From assembly GCA_963825625.1 (NCBI GenBank), contig CAWGUF010000011.1, forward strand, positions 1 through 64,000: a stretch of DNA of 64,000 bases. The letters run 5' to 3'. Shown here piece by piece: positions 15,926 through 25,191 of the stretch. Within the stretch, counting starts at the first letter, position 1. Each line of letters opens with the position of its first letter. Source of the stretch: CAMDPA01 sp963825625 (lineage in GTDB: Bacteria > Pseudomonadota > Alphaproteobacteria > Rhizobiales > Hyphomicrobiaceae). The notes beneath the pieces are model-generated. The model worked only from the letters and a program-made list of their open reading frames with translations. It had not been told where the DNA came from and made no database searches. The position numbers were made by a program, and so were the translations under genes.

Positions 15926-17435
15926 ATGGGAATGAGGCGGCAGCGACGGGTGCGCGGCGGCTGGCAGGTGGCGATCGCGCTTCCTGTTGCGGCTGTCAGC
16001 GTGCTGTGTAGCATGCCGCCGGGCGCGAACGCTCAGTCAGCCGCCAGTGGGCGGGACGAGGTGAAGCGAAAGCTGGAAACCGGCCGCGAGCGACTGACTT
16101 CTGCCGAGCAGCGCGCAATTCGGCTGCAGGGCGACGTCAGCGGTCTTCGCGCGGAACAGGCTCGAAATCAACGAGAATTTGATCGATGCCGGCCGCCTCG
16201 CCCAACGAAGCGAGATTCGAACGAGTCGGATCGAGGCCAGGCTGGGCGAACTCGATGCGCAGGAGAAGTTGATCCGCGGTTCGCTCGCCCAGCGGCATGG
16301 TCAAATGGCGCGGTTATTCGCGGCCATGCAGCGGATGGGGCGCAATCCGCCCCCGGTTATCGTGACGCGGCGCGAGGACGCACTGAAGATGGTGCGCAGT
16401 GCGATGCTGCTGGCGCGCGCGTTTCCGGAGCTCAGAACGCAGGCGGAGAAACTATCGTCGCGGCTCAACGATCTCGTGCGGGTGATGACCGAGGCGCGGC
16501 AGGAAAGTGCGCGGCTGAAGTCTGAGACCTTGAAGCTGAACGAGGCGAAAACGCGCCTCGCCGCGCTGGTTGAAAGCAAGCGCCAGACGTTGTCTGATCG
16601 GCAGAGGGAGTTGGCCGAGGTCCGTCGCGCGGCAGCCGAAATTTCGCGTAACGTCAGCGATCTGTCGGAGCTCATCAGCAGGCTGGACAAAGAAGTTGCG
16701 GCGAGGACGACGCTTGGCGAGTACGAACGCGAGCAGCGGGAACTGGAGCGCCAGGCGCCCAAGACAGCTCCTGCTGATAGCGCGCTCGCTGCCAAGGCTG
16801 CGGAGGCAAGACCGACCGACAAGGTTGCATCATCGAAGCCCCCCGCAGACAAGGCGGAGCGGCCGGCCGGTCCCGGCAGCACGGCCGCGGCCAATGTTCC
16901 GGGCAAGAGCGGAGCGGGGAACGATATTTCGGCGTCCGAGCCACGTATTGCGCTGTTGCCGCGCGGTCCCTTTACACAGAATCCAGGCCGGATTAAGCCG
17001 GCGATACCTTTCGTAAAGGCCAAACGCCAGTTGCCGCTGCCGGCTCGCGGGCGGCTGTTGATCGGTTTCGGGGACAAAACCCAGTTCGGGTCCTCGTCCA
17101 AGGGCGTGGTGATCGAAACCAGAGCAGGAGCGACGGTGGTGTCGCCAACTGATGGCTGGATCGTCTATGCTGGACCATTCAGGAGCTATGGTCAGGTCTT
17201 GATTATCAATGCCGGCGGCGGATACCATATCCTGCTTGCCAATCTAGCGAGGATCGACGTCGAGGTCGGCCGTTTTGTCCTGGCGGCTGAACCCGTCGGC
17301 GCAATGGAGACGAAATTCTCGCGTAACTCGCAGGACAGTGCCCCGGTCCTTTACGTAGAGTTCAGGGACAAACAGGGGAAATCCATCGACCCGTCGCCGT
17401 GGTGGGCCGAAGCCTCGCAGAAGGTTCAAGGCTAA
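15926..17435 (+). pseudogene. Murein hydrolase activator, EnvC/M23 family, one frameshift
   Basis: The start region has a signal peptide (VAIALPVAAVSVLCSMPPGANAQ). Long coiled coil follows (KRKLETGRERLTSAEQRAI, LAALVESKRQTLSDRQREL), then a low-complexity Pro/Ala/Lys linker, then a LytM-like domain near the C-terminus (RGRLLIGFGDKTQF, GWIVYAGPFRSYGQVLII, LYVEFRDKQGKSIDPSPWW). The usual zinc-ligand histidines are not seen, which fits EnvC-type activators of amidases rather than active endopeptidases. The frame shifts by one base near 16170, between GLRAEQARNQ and ENLIDAGRL; otherwise the gene is complete. It overlaps the ctpA start by one base, a standard alphaproteobacterial pairing. Confidence 0.87.
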
Positions 17436-18787
17436 TGCGCAAATCAGACTTCGCATTCTGGACGTTCATGGCGATGACCGGTTTGGCCGGCATCACTACT
17501 GTTCTCAACGTATCGCGGACCTACTCGGCGACGAAGTCCGGTACCGAGATCTATAAACAACTCGATCTGTTCGGCGACGTGCTGGAGCGGGTTCGGTCGG
17601 ATTACGTCGAGAAGCCCAATGACACGGAGCTGATCGAGACCGCCATCAATGGCATGCTTTCGTCACTCGATCCGCACTCGGCGTATCTCTCGCCGAAGAG
17701 CTTCCGCGACATGCAGGTGCAGACGCGCGGTGAGTTCGGCGGTCTGGGCATCGAAGTCACGATGGAGAACGGCGTCATCAAGGTCGTTTCTCCGATCGAT
17801 GAGACGCCGGCTGCGAAAGCGGGACTGCTCGCCAACGACCTGATAACGCACCTCGACGACGAGTTGATTCAGGGCCTGACGTTGGAGCAGGCCGTCGAGA
17901 AGATGCGCGGGCCGGTCAACACACCGATCAGTCTCACTATCGTCCGCAAGGGACGGGATGAGCCCTTCGACATCAAGATCGTGCGCGACGTCATTCGCAT
18001 CAACGCCGTGAAATCCGCGCTAGAGGCAAATGACGAGATTGCCTACGTCAAGATCTCGACCTTCAACGAGCAGACGCATTCCAACCTCGTAAAGCAGGTT
18101 GAAGCGCTGAAGCGGAAGGCGGGGAAGAAGATCAAGGGCTATATCGTCGACCTGCGCAACAATCCGGGTGGACTGCTTGACCAGGCCGTGGCTGTGTCCG
18201 ACGACTTCCTGGACAAGGGCGCGATCGTGCTGACCAAGGGACGCAACCTGGAAGAGACAGATCGCAAGAATGCGCAGATGGGTGAGATTACAGGCGGCAA
18301 GCCCATTGTTGTGCTGGTCAACGGCGGATCGGCTTCGGCTTCGGAAATCGTGGCCGGCGCGCTGCAGGATCACAAACGGGCAACTGTTGTCGGTACGCGG
18401 TCGTTCGGAAAAGGATCGGTGCAGACGATCATACCGCTCGGTCAGAACGGGGCGATCCGACTGACCACGGCACGCTACTACACGCCGTCTGGTCGGTCGA
18501 TCCAAGCGAAAGGCATTACGCCGGACATCGTTGTCGAGCAGGAGCTGCCTGACGACCTCAAGGGCCGTAAGCCTCGGGTGCGGGGCGAGGCCAGCCTGCG
18601 TGGTCACCTGGAGAATTCCGAGGGCAAGGAGAAGGAAGAGTCGGGGTCCTCATCCTACGTGCCGCGCGAGAAGGAGAAGGACGTCCAGCTGCAATTCGCA
18701 TTGCGGATGCTGACAACGGGCAAGACGGACCTGCCGCCGAAGCCGAAAGCAGCTCCGGCTGCCAAGGATGACGCCAAAGCGAAGTAG
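17435..18787 (+). CDS. ctpA: C-terminal processing protease CtpA (S41 family)
   Basis: A 450-residue periplasmic serine protease. It has one N-terminal membrane anchor (FAFWTFMAMTGLAGITTVL). The PDZ domain lies near residues 95-180 (FGGLGIEVTMENGVIKVVSP), and the S41 catalytic region contains NGGSASASEIVAGAL with the nucleophile Ser near 300-303 and the general-base Lys in FGKGSVQT at about 326. The C-terminal tail is charged and alanine/lysine rich. The ATG overlaps the stop of the EnvC-like gene (TAATG), so the two are co-transcribed. Such proteases trim periplasmic and peptidoglycan-linked proteins; the substrate here is not known. Confidence 0.95.
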   Translation: MRKSDFAFWTFMAMTGLAGITTVLNVSRTYSATKSGTEIYKQLDLFGDVLERVRSDYVEKPNDTELIETAINGMLSSLDPHSAYLSPKSFRDMQVQTRGEFGGLGIEVTMENGVIKVVSPIDETPAAKAGLLANDLITHLDDELIQGLTLEQAVEKMRGPVNTPISLTIVRKGRDEPFDIKIVRDVIRINAVKSALEANDEIAYVKISTFNEQTHSNLVKQVEALKRKAGKKIKGYIVDLRNNPGGLLDQAVAVSDDFLDKGAIVLTKGRNLEETDRKNAQMGEITGGKPIVVLVNGGSASASEIVAGALQDHKRATVVGTRSFGKGSVQTIIPLGQNGAIRLTTARYYTPSGRSIQAKGITPDIVVEQELPDDLKGRKPRVRGEASLRGHLENSEGKEKEESGSSSYVPREKEKDVQLQFALRMLTTGKTDLPPKPKAAPAAKDDAKAK

Positions 18788-18835
18788 AGGCGATGGCCTG
18801 CCGGCTCCAATCAGGGGCGGGCGGGTCTGGCAGCC

Positions 18836-18876
18836 AAACGCGGGCGCTCCGGAGAGGGGCGCCCGTTTGCTTTTCC
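18836..18876 (+). terminator. Intrinsic terminator after ctpA
   Basis: AACG(C)GGGCGC pairs with GGGCGCCCGTT around TCCGGAGAG, followed by TGCTTTTCC, 48 bp after the ctpA stop codon. Confidence 0.75.
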
Positions 18877-19182
18877 GGCGCGAAAGGGGAGGCGTGAGGG
18901 AGGCGTGCGGTCAGATTTGTCCCCGGCATCGCGCCAAATCAGCCGAGCGATACCCGCGTCCAACCTTCAGCCTCCAGGCGCCGCGATGAAGATCGACCAA
19001 TTTCACAAGAGAAGCTAGTTTTGATCTGGCTTGGCGTACTATATGAGGCCAAGCAGCCAAGTTGAGCCTACCGCGCCAGAGGGATCGCCTTGGGCGCGCA
19101 CGCGGCACCACTTTGGCCGACCCCACTTTGGCCGGCCTCACTTTTGGCTGGCGCAGACCTGGCAACACCTCATTCGGAAGTC
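18877..19182. other. Intergenic region upstream of rlmN
   Basis: About 300 bp without a recognisable gene. It must contain the rlmN promoter. A short direct repetition, TTTGGCCG followed by TTTGGCCGG, lies near 19112-19136. Confidence 0.4.
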
Positions 19183-20397
19183 ATGACCCTTATCCTCGAT
19201 ACCACGTCCGGCGGCACTGCCCTTCCTGGCCCTGGCAATCAGCCTGGTGCCGGGCTGGAAGCCGCAATTTCCCTGGCCGGGCTGGACAAAGCAAGATTGA
19301 GCGCGCGGCTGGCGGATATCGGGGTTCCTGATCGACAGCTCAGGATGCGCGTCGGACAGCTGTGGAGCTGGATCTATGCACGAGGGGCGACCTCGTTTGC
19401 AGAGATGACCGATGTCTCGAAGGACGTCAGAGCGCGGCTGGAGGCGCAGTACACTCTGGCGCGGCCGGAAATCGTGTCCGAACAGGTGTCGCAGGATGGA
19501 ACCCGCAAGTGGCTGCTGCGTCTTCGCAAGCAGACTGCGGATGCGCGCGCGCCTGAAGTGGAGACGGTCTATATCCCGGAATATGACCGCGGCACCCTGT
19601 GCATCTCCTCCCAGGTGGGCTGCACGCTGAACTGCTCGTTCTGCCATACCGGCACGCAAAAACTGGTGCGTAATCTCGACGTGCATGAAATCGTCGGGCA
19701 GATCCTGCTGGCGAAGGACAGGATCGGTGATTGGCCGGGAGCAACGCCGGCCGACGCAAGGTCGCTGCCGGTCGGGGAGCGCAAAATCACCAACGTCGTG
19801 CTGATGGGGATGGGTGAGCCGCTCTACAATTTCGATAATGTCCGCGATGCGATGGAGGTCGCGGCGGATGGCGATGGTCTGGCACTGTCGAAGCGCCGGA
19901 TTACGCTATCGACGTCGGGGGTGGTGCCGGATATCCCCCGCTGGGGCGCAGAAGCGGGAACAATGCTGGCGATTTCGCTGCATGCTACGCGCGATGACCT
20001 GCGCGACACGCTCGTTCCAATCAACCGCAAATATCCAATCGCTGACCTGCTGGCGGCTTGCCGCGACTATCCGGGGCTGTCGAACGCTCGCCGGATCACA
20101 TTCGAGTACGTGATGCTCAAGGGCGTCAATGACAGTCTTGCGGAAGCGCGGGACCTCGTCAGGCTGGTGCGCGGCATTCCGGCGAAGATCAATCTGATAC
20201 CGTTCAATCCATGGCCGGGAACGCCCTATGAATGCTCGGATTGGGCGCAGATCGAGCGATTTGCCGAGATTGTCAATCGAGGCGGCTATGCCAGTCCGGT
20301 GAGGACACCGCGGGGCCGGGATATCCTGGCTGCCTGCGGCCAGTTGAAGTCCGAAAGCTTGAAGTTGAAGGCCAAGGAGCGCGCGAATCAGGGATGA
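19183..20397 (+). CDS. rlmN: 23S rRNA (adenine-C2)-methyltransferase RlmN
   Basis: A 404-residue radical SAM enzyme methylating C2 of A2503 in 23S rRNA and of A37 in some tRNAs. The cluster motif CTLNCSFC (Cys 147, 151 and 154) is present, as are MGMGEPLYNFDNV, TLSTSGVVP, LAISLHATRDDLRD, FEYVMLKGVND and NLIPFNPWPG. The methyl-carrier cysteine lies in DILAACGQL near the C-terminus. The ATG at 19183 (MTLILDTTSGG) has GGAAG just upstream; the in-frame extension to 19090 is repetitive and not conserved. Transcribed alone from the ctpA terminator onward, followed by two membrane protein genes. Confidence 0.96.
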   Translation: MTLILDTTSGGTALPGPGNQPGAGLEAAISLAGLDKARLSARLADIGVPDRQLRMRVGQLWSWIYARGATSFAEMTDVSKDVRARLEAQYTLARPEIVSEQVSQDGTRKWLLRLRKQTADARAPEVETVYIPEYDRGTLCISSQVGCTLNCSFCHTGTQKLVRNLDVHEIVGQILLAKDRIGDWPGATPADARSLPVGERKITNVVLMGMGEPLYNFDNVRDAMEVAADGDGLALSKRRITLSTSGVVPDIPRWGAEAGTMLAISLHATRDDLRDTLVPINRKYPIADLLAACRDYPGLSNARRITFEYVMLKGVNDSLAEARDLVRLVRGIPAKINLIPFNPWPGTPYECSDWAQIERFAEIVNRGGYASPVRTPRGRDILAACGQLKSESLKLKAKERANQG

Positions 20398-20487
20398 GTG
20401 AGGGTCACTCGCAACATCAATGAGTTAGTGAGGCGTCGCCGTTGCCACGAATGCGCGGCTTGCATTACTGCCGCCGGGAGCCTGGGG

Positions 20488-20922
20488 ATGATAGTTTCGA
20501 CAATCGGCCGTCTGATCTGGGTGCCCATTGCCTTTGTCATTGCGGCCACGGCTTCGGCGTTTCTACTGGTCACGCTGGGGCTTGAGAGGGTGACGCAGGC
20601 GATTCACGGCCAGGGCCAGGAGGCGGATTCGATACAGGCGATGCTCGAGCTGTTGGGCCAGGCGCATCTCCTGATCTCCGGACTAACCATCCTACCCGCG
20701 CTATTGCTGATAATCCTGGGGGAGGTCGGGCGTATCCGTTCCTCTCTTTATTACATCATCGGAGGGGGGCTGGCCTTGGCATCGGTGCCGGTGCTGGCGA
20801 GGATCGGCCAGGGCGGTGGAGCCGCGGAAATGCTGCCAGCTACGGCGGTTTGGCAGGTATTTGCTACTGCTGGGTTTCTCGGGGGGTGGGTCTATTGGCT
20901 GCTGGCCGGGCGCAAGGCTTGA
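20488..20922 (+). CDS. Conserved four-helix membrane protein (first of a pair)
   Basis: A 144-residue inner-membrane protein of unknown function. Four hydrophobic segments are visible: LIWVPIAFVIAATASAFLLV, ILPALLLIILGEV, LYYIIGGGLALASVPVLA and VFATAGFLGGWVYWLLAGR. The ATG at 20488 is preceded by GGGG and gives a membrane start; the frame upstream to 20398 is not conserved. The last helix and the GR end closely resemble those of the next gene, so the two are paralogues or two halves of one complex. Confidence 0.7.
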   Translation: MIVSTIGRLIWVPIAFVIAATASAFLLVTLGLERVTQAIHGQGQEADSIQAMLELLGQAHLLISGLTILPALLLIILGEVGRIRSSLYYIIGGGLALASVPVLARIGQGGGAAEMLPATAVWQVFATAGFLGGWVYWLLAGRKA

Positions 20923-21020
20923 CCGCTCGCCGGCTAACGTGCTGACTTGCCGCGAGGTCTGTGGGTCAGTCGCCTGACGGACCCAGCGTCACTGCCTGGC
21001 GGGCGGAAGAGGAAGCAGAG

Positions 21021-21533
21021 ATGGTGATGTCAGTGTTGCGGGTGCTGTTCGGATTCTTCGTCGCCTGTCAGGCCGCGGCACTGGTGCAACTCGGTTTCGC
21101 AACACCGAACGATGTGTTCACTGGGGACGTCGAGAAGCTGAGCTGGAGCGTCGAACAGGTGTTGCTGGCGGCGACCCATTGCGCCGTGTTCTCGGCTCCA
21201 TTTGCGCTGGTGGCGGCTGCGATAGGCGAGTGGCAGAGCATTCGCAGTTGGGTCTATTACGTGTTGTCTGGGGTGGCGATCGCGATTGCCGGCTTCATCG
21301 CTCTTTATTCCGGCGAGACCGGTGGTGCGGGTTCGATCGTCAACAGCTACGCGCTGGCAGCATTCTTGACGGCCGGACTCGTCGGCGGCTTCGTCTACTA
21401 CATATTCGCTGGGCGTGTTGCCGGGGAACCTGGCGAATACGAGCCAGAAGCGCTCATCAACGATGCGATTGGCGGGGCAGAGCGTGGGCCCGCCCGTCCG
21501 CCTGATGTGTCGCGCGTCGGCAGCGGGAATTAG
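21021..21533 (+). CDS. Conserved four-helix membrane protein (second of a pair)
   Basis: A 170-residue inner-membrane protein of unknown function with the same layout as the preceding gene: an N-terminal helix (VLFGFFVACQAAALVQLGF), a central helix (APFALVAAAIGEW), WVYYVLSGVAIAIAGFIALY and ALAAFLTAGLVGGFVYYIFAGR. It adds an acidic cytoplasmic tail of about 35 residues ending RPPDVSRVGSGN. The ATG at 21021 is chosen for a ribosome-binding GGAAGCAGAG and for the hydrophobic start. The 98-bp gap to the upstream paralogue suggests one transcript. Confidence 0.7.
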   Translation: MVMSVLRVLFGFFVACQAAALVQLGFATPNDVFTGDVEKLSWSVEQVLLAATHCAVFSAPFALVAAAIGEWQSIRSWVYYVLSGVAIAIAGFIALYSGETGGAGSIVNSYALAAFLTAGLVGGFVYYIFAGRVAGEPGEYEPEALINDAIGGAERGPARPPDVSRVGSGN

Positions 21534-21567
21534 CCATCACATTTGGACAAGAAAGGCGGCAGGATCC

Positions 21568-22581
21568 ATGAAGCTCGCGTCATTGAAGGGCGGCCGAGAC
21601 GGACATCTGGTTGTCGTGTCGCGGGATTTGACACGATATGCCGTCGCAGAACCAGTGGCCCGCACGTTGCAGCAGGCGCTGGACGATTGGACCCGCGCGG
21701 AGCCAAGACTGCGTGAGCTGGCCGACTCGCTCGAGCGCGGAGCGGTGCAAGCAGAGCGGTTCCGTGAGCGGGAAACCGCCAGCCCGTTGCCGCGCGCCTA
21801 CCAGTGGGTGGATGGATCGGCCTATCTCAATCATGTGGAACTGGTGCGAAGAGCGCGCGGGGCAGAAGTTCCGGCTACGTTTCTCACCGATCCGCTGATG
21901 TACCAAGGCGGCTCTGACGTGCTGCTGGGGGCGCGTGACGCCGTGGAGCTTGCCGACGAGAGCTGGGGTATCGACTGCGAGGCAGAGATTGCCGTGATCG
22001 TCGACGATGTTCCCATGGGCGTAGCGGCGGAGGCAGCGCGTGAGCACATCAAGCTGCTGATGCTGGTCAACGACATCTCTCTGCGGAACCTGACGGCGCC
22101 GGAACTGGCCAAGGGCTTCGGCTTCCTGCAATCGAAGCCACCGACCGTGTTCTCACCAGTGGCGATCACGCCCGATGAGCTGGGTGAGGCCTGGCACGAT
22201 GCCAAGGTGCGCCTGCCGCTTTTGACCTCGATCAACGGTCAGCCGTTCGGCCGGCCAGATGCGGGTCAGGATATGACGTTCGATTTCGGCCAGCTGATCG
22301 CGCACGCGGCAAGGACGCGACCGTTGTCAGCGGGAACGATTGTCGGGTCTGGCACGGTATCCAACAAAGGGGTGGATGGCGGGCCTGGGCGGCCGGTGCC
22401 GCATGGCGGGGCGGGCTACAGCTGTCTGGCTGAGATACGTACCGTGGAGACGATTCTCGAGGGGCAGCCCAAGACACCCTTCCTGCGGTTCGGCGATACC
22501 ATCCGTGTCGAGATGAACGATGCCAGCGGGCATTCGATCTTCGGCGCGATCGAGAATATCGTGAAGCGCTACGAAGGCTGA
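21568..22581 (+). CDS. Fumarylacetoacetate hydrolase family protein
   Basis: A 337-residue enzyme of the FAH superfamily, which cleaves or decarboxylates beta-keto and related acids late in aromatic ring breakdown. The metal site is visible in IDCEAEIAVIVDD (Glu-x-Glu) and the later Asp in VNDISLRNL. The block LQSKPPTVFSPVAITPDELG and the end FGDTIRVEMNDASGHSIFG are typical. The N-terminal 75 residues (MKLASLKGGRDGHLVVVSRDL) match the longer FAH-like proteins of Bradyrhizobium and relatives. The ATG at 21568 follows AGGATCC. Exact substrate unknown. Stands near a glyoxalase-fold gene on the same strand. Confidence 0.88.
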   Translation: MKLASLKGGRDGHLVVVSRDLTRYAVAEPVARTLQQALDDWTRAEPRLRELADSLERGAVQAERFRERETASPLPRAYQWVDGSAYLNHVELVRRARGAEVPATFLTDPLMYQGGSDVLLGARDAVELADESWGIDCEAEIAVIVDDVPMGVAAEAAREHIKLLMLVNDISLRNLTAPELAKGFGFLQSKPPTVFSPVAITPDELGEAWHDAKVRLPLLTSINGQPFGRPDAGQDMTFDFGQLIAHAARTRPLSAGTIVGSGTVSNKGVDGGPGRPVPHGGAGYSCLAEIRTVETILEGQPKTPFLRFGDTIRVEMNDASGHSIFGAIENIVKRYEG

Positions 22582-22643
22582 GCGTCGTTGTCGACTGGAG
22601 TCTGGTGTCCGACTAATATGAGTGCCACTGAAAATCAGCGGGG

Positions 22644-23045
22644 GTGGCAGTGGGCCAGGCACAAAACGATTTCCTAGCATTCGATCACGTACGAATGGCG
22701 ATGCCCAAAGGCGGCGAAGAGCGCGCGCGTGGGTTCTATGGAGGCGTGCTCGGCATGTCCGAGCTCAAGAAACCGGCCGCGCTTTCGGCCGATGCCGGCC
22801 TATGGTTCTCCGGGGGAGAAGGAGGCGCCGTGCAATTCCGGTTGGGTGTGGAGGCCGCATTCGAGCCCGTAATCAATTCGCATCCTGCCGTACTTGTCGC
22901 TGACATGGACGATGTTGCCGAGCGACTGGAAGCATCGGGTCATGTCGTCGTGCGGGATGACGAATTGGATGGCATCAGGCGATTGTTCTGTGTAGATCCT
23001 TTCGGCAACAGGCTGGAATTCGTCGAGGCATTTGGCGGCGAGTGA
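22644..23045 (+). CDS. Glyoxalase/VOC superfamily protein
   Basis: A 133-residue single VOC-domain protein. It begins FLAFDHVRMAMPKGGEERARGFYGGVLGM, with a metal-ligand His in the first beta strand, and ends VDPFGNRLEFVEAF with a conserved Glu ligand. VOC proteins include glyoxalases, dioxygenases and resistance proteins, and this one cannot be assigned to a reaction. The GTG start at 22644 is weakly supported; a second GTG lies six bases on. It follows the FAH-like hydrolase by 62 bp, so the two are likely co-transcribed. Confidence 0.8.
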   Translation: MAVGQAQNDFLAFDHVRMAMPKGGEERARGFYGGVLGMSELKKPAALSADAGLWFSGGEGGAVQFRLGVEAAFEPVINSHPAVLVADMDDVAERLEASGHVVVRDDELDGIRRLFCVDPFGNRLEFVEAFGGE

Positions 23046-23104
23046 GCATCGCGCATGTAATTTTCAGCTCTGCTTGCGAGCGAGGCTCGAGGCGAGGGGA
23101 CTGC

Positions 23105-24355
23105 TCAGTCTGCCTTGGAGATTGCCGGCTTGGAGATTGCCGGGGCCATCTGGACCATAGGGCTTGCGGCGTCGAACAAGTCGCGCCTGTTGTAGCCCGG
23201 TGGGGGGTAGATGCGCACGCGATTCGTGGTTGTCTTCGTCTGTTTGACCTCGGGACCGGCAGCCTCGACTTTCCTGTCCCAACCGCGCGTGTAGATCGCG
23301 CCCCACGGGCCCAAGTCCATACACGTCACATAGTAGTCTATCGCCATCGGCAGCAGCTCGGCGCCGAGCAGATCGAGCACGGCGTTGTGGCCCGCATAAC
23401 GGCCCATCGGTCTGGCGTGCTGGCACGACATCACTGTCAGATGATCGTCGGTGGTCGGTGCGGCAGCGATATCGCCGGCGGCAAATATACCATCCAGGCT
23501 TGGAACGCGCAGACAGGTATCGACGGGGAGCCGGCCAAGGGGATCGAGCGGTAGCTCCAGAATTGCCGAGAGCGGGCTGGCGACCAGTCCCGCGGTCCAG
23601 ACAACCGTCCGTGCCTGGATGCGGTTGCCGTCAGACGTGACCGCGCCGTTCTGGTCGATCGATGCAATCTGGCAGCCGGTCAGCGTCTCCACTCCCAGCT
23701 CTTGCAGCGCTCGTTCGATAATCGGGCGGGCCTCATCACCCATATCGGAACCAATGAGGGAATTTCGATCGGCCAGGATGATGCGTGGGCTGGCGATACC
23801 TAATTCGCGCAGTCGCTGGGGCAACTCGCACGCAAGCTCGATGCCGGTCAGCCCCGCGCCGACGATCAAAACGGTGGCGACATCCGGCGAGGGCGGGCTC
23901 GCTGTCAGTCCGCGCAAATGCGAGTCGAGTTCGGCGGCTTCATCCCAAGTATCGATCGCAAACGCATGCTGCGCCAGCCCAGGAAGCGGCGGGCGGCTGA
24001 GCCGGCTTCCCGCGGCAATCACCAGCCGGTCATAGCTGATTTCTTCGGTGTTGCCGTCGCGCTCGATCGTGATGCGCCGTCGCGTGGGGTCTATTCCACT
24101 CATGTTTGCGACGACAAGCTCGATGCCAGCAGGTTGCAGGAGGCTGCTCAGTGGAACGCGTGCGGCACTGATGTCGTTCTCGTAGTTGCGGACCCTGATC
24201 GCGTGCCAGGGATCCCGATTGACGAGCAGCACCGACACCTGGGCAGGAGCGATGCCTCGGTTGTCGAGTTCGCGCGCGGCACTCAGTGCCGCCCAAAGAC
24301 CAGCGAATCCGCCGCCGACGATGATTATGCTGCGGGTCGACATGGGCCTATCCAT
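23105..24355 (-). CDS. NAD(P)/FAD-dependent oxidoreductase, NDH-2-like
   Basis: A 416-residue flavoprotein of the type II NADH dehydrogenase family. It has an N-terminal FAD site (SIIIVGGGFAGLWAAL), the NAD(P) site (VATVLIVGAGLTGIELACEL) in the middle and the second FAD motif DGIFAAGDIAA. Such enzymes reduce quinones or other acceptors with NADH at the membrane face. The C-terminus lacks the usual amphipathic membrane helix and ends with a short duplication, PAISK twice. The start is either 24355 or the internal ATG at 24343. It converges with the VOC gene. Confidence 0.88.
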   Translation of the reverse strand: MDRPMSTRSIIIVGGGFAGLWAALSAARELDNRGIAPAQVSVLLVNRDPWHAIRVRNYENDISAARVPLSSLLQPAGIELVVANMSGIDPTRRRITIERDGNTEEISYDRLVIAAGSRLSRPPLPGLAQHAFAIDTWDEAAELDSHLRGLTASPPSPDVATVLIVGAGLTGIELACELPQRLRELGIASPRIILADRNSLIGSDMGDEARPIIERALQELGVETLTGCQIASIDQNGAVTSDGNRIQARTVVWTAGLVASPLSAILELPLDPLGRLPVDTCLRVPSLDGIFAAGDIAAAPTTDDHLTVMSCQHARPMGRYAGHNAVLDLLGAELLPMAIDYYVTCMDLGPWGAIYTRGWDRKVEAAGPEVKQTKTTTNRVRIYPPPGYNRRDLFDAASPMVQMAPAISKPAISKAD

Positions 24356-24562
24356 TCAGATCGTAACGATGCGCTCGTGCCGGGGATACGGCGCCTAAAG
24401 ACTATAAAGCTGCCTTGCGCTGTCTGGAGACTACAGCATTCGGGATGAGGGGCAGAACAGTTCCCTGGTGAAAGGCGGGGTGAAAGGCGCGGGTTGCCGG
24501 CGGGCGTGCGGCGCGCGACAATGCCGCCTCGGTTTGCATTTCGCCAAGTTGAGGTGTGCACG

Positions 24563-25090
24563 ATGACACGCATTCGCCTGCTCAATCCCGAGGATACTAC
24601 AGGTGCAGTCAAGGGGCTTCTGGAGGGTGTCGTGCGCAAGAGGGGCTACGTCCCGACGCCCGTGCAGGTGATGGCGCATTCTTCGGCAACGCTGAGCGGC
24701 TACATGGGATTCGCCAGCGCGCTGGCGGGCGGTGTGCTCGAGGAGGCGATGCGGGAACGGATCGCAATCGCGGTGGCATTTGCCAATGACTGCGAGCCCT
24801 GTCTCGTGGCCCATTCCCGTTTTGCCAAGTCAGCTGGGTTGTCGGATAGCGAGGTGGAGGCCGCACGGCAGTTCTCGTCAGCGGAACCGCGGCCGGCTGC
24901 GATCATGTCGCTCGCGCGAGCCGTATTGGAGTCCAATGGCCACATTTCCGATGAGCAACTGGCGGCGGCGCGTGCGACCGGTATCTCGGACGCCGAAGTC
25001 GTGGAGATCGCGGGTCACATTGCGCTCAATCTGCTGACCAATGCGGCTAATTCCATTGCGGGCGTCAAGGTCCAGGCAGCGGCGGACTGA
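24563..25090 (+). CDS. Carboxymuconolactone decarboxylase/AhpD-like protein
   Basis: A 175-residue all-helical protein with the AhpD-type active-site motif CEPCLVAHSRFAKSAG, whose Cys-x-x-Cys and His support peroxidase-coupled thiol chemistry. The following GISDAEVVEIAGHIALNLLTNAAN helix is the family end. Members act either as decarboxylases in aromatic degradation or as alkylhydroperoxidase partners; the Cys-x-x-Cys favours the latter. The ATG at 24563 (MTRIRLLNPED) is the family start. Divergent from the flavoprotein gene and followed by a glutathione-transferase-like gene. Confidence 0.87.
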   Translation: MTRIRLLNPEDTTGAVKGLLEGVVRKRGYVPTPVQVMAHSSATLSGYMGFASALAGGVLEEAMRERIAIAVAFANDCEPCLVAHSRFAKSAGLSDSEVEAARQFSSAEPRPAAIMSLARAVLESNGHISDEQLAAARATGISDAEVVEIAGHIALNLLTNAANSIAGVKVQAAAD

Positions 25091-25191
25091 CCTGTTGCAG
25101 CGATGCTTGCGTCGGATTGCCCGGCGGGGCAGGATCGGCGCCGTATGCGGCTGCCATAACGGTGGCCCGGCGATCTTATGAGGAACACGCG

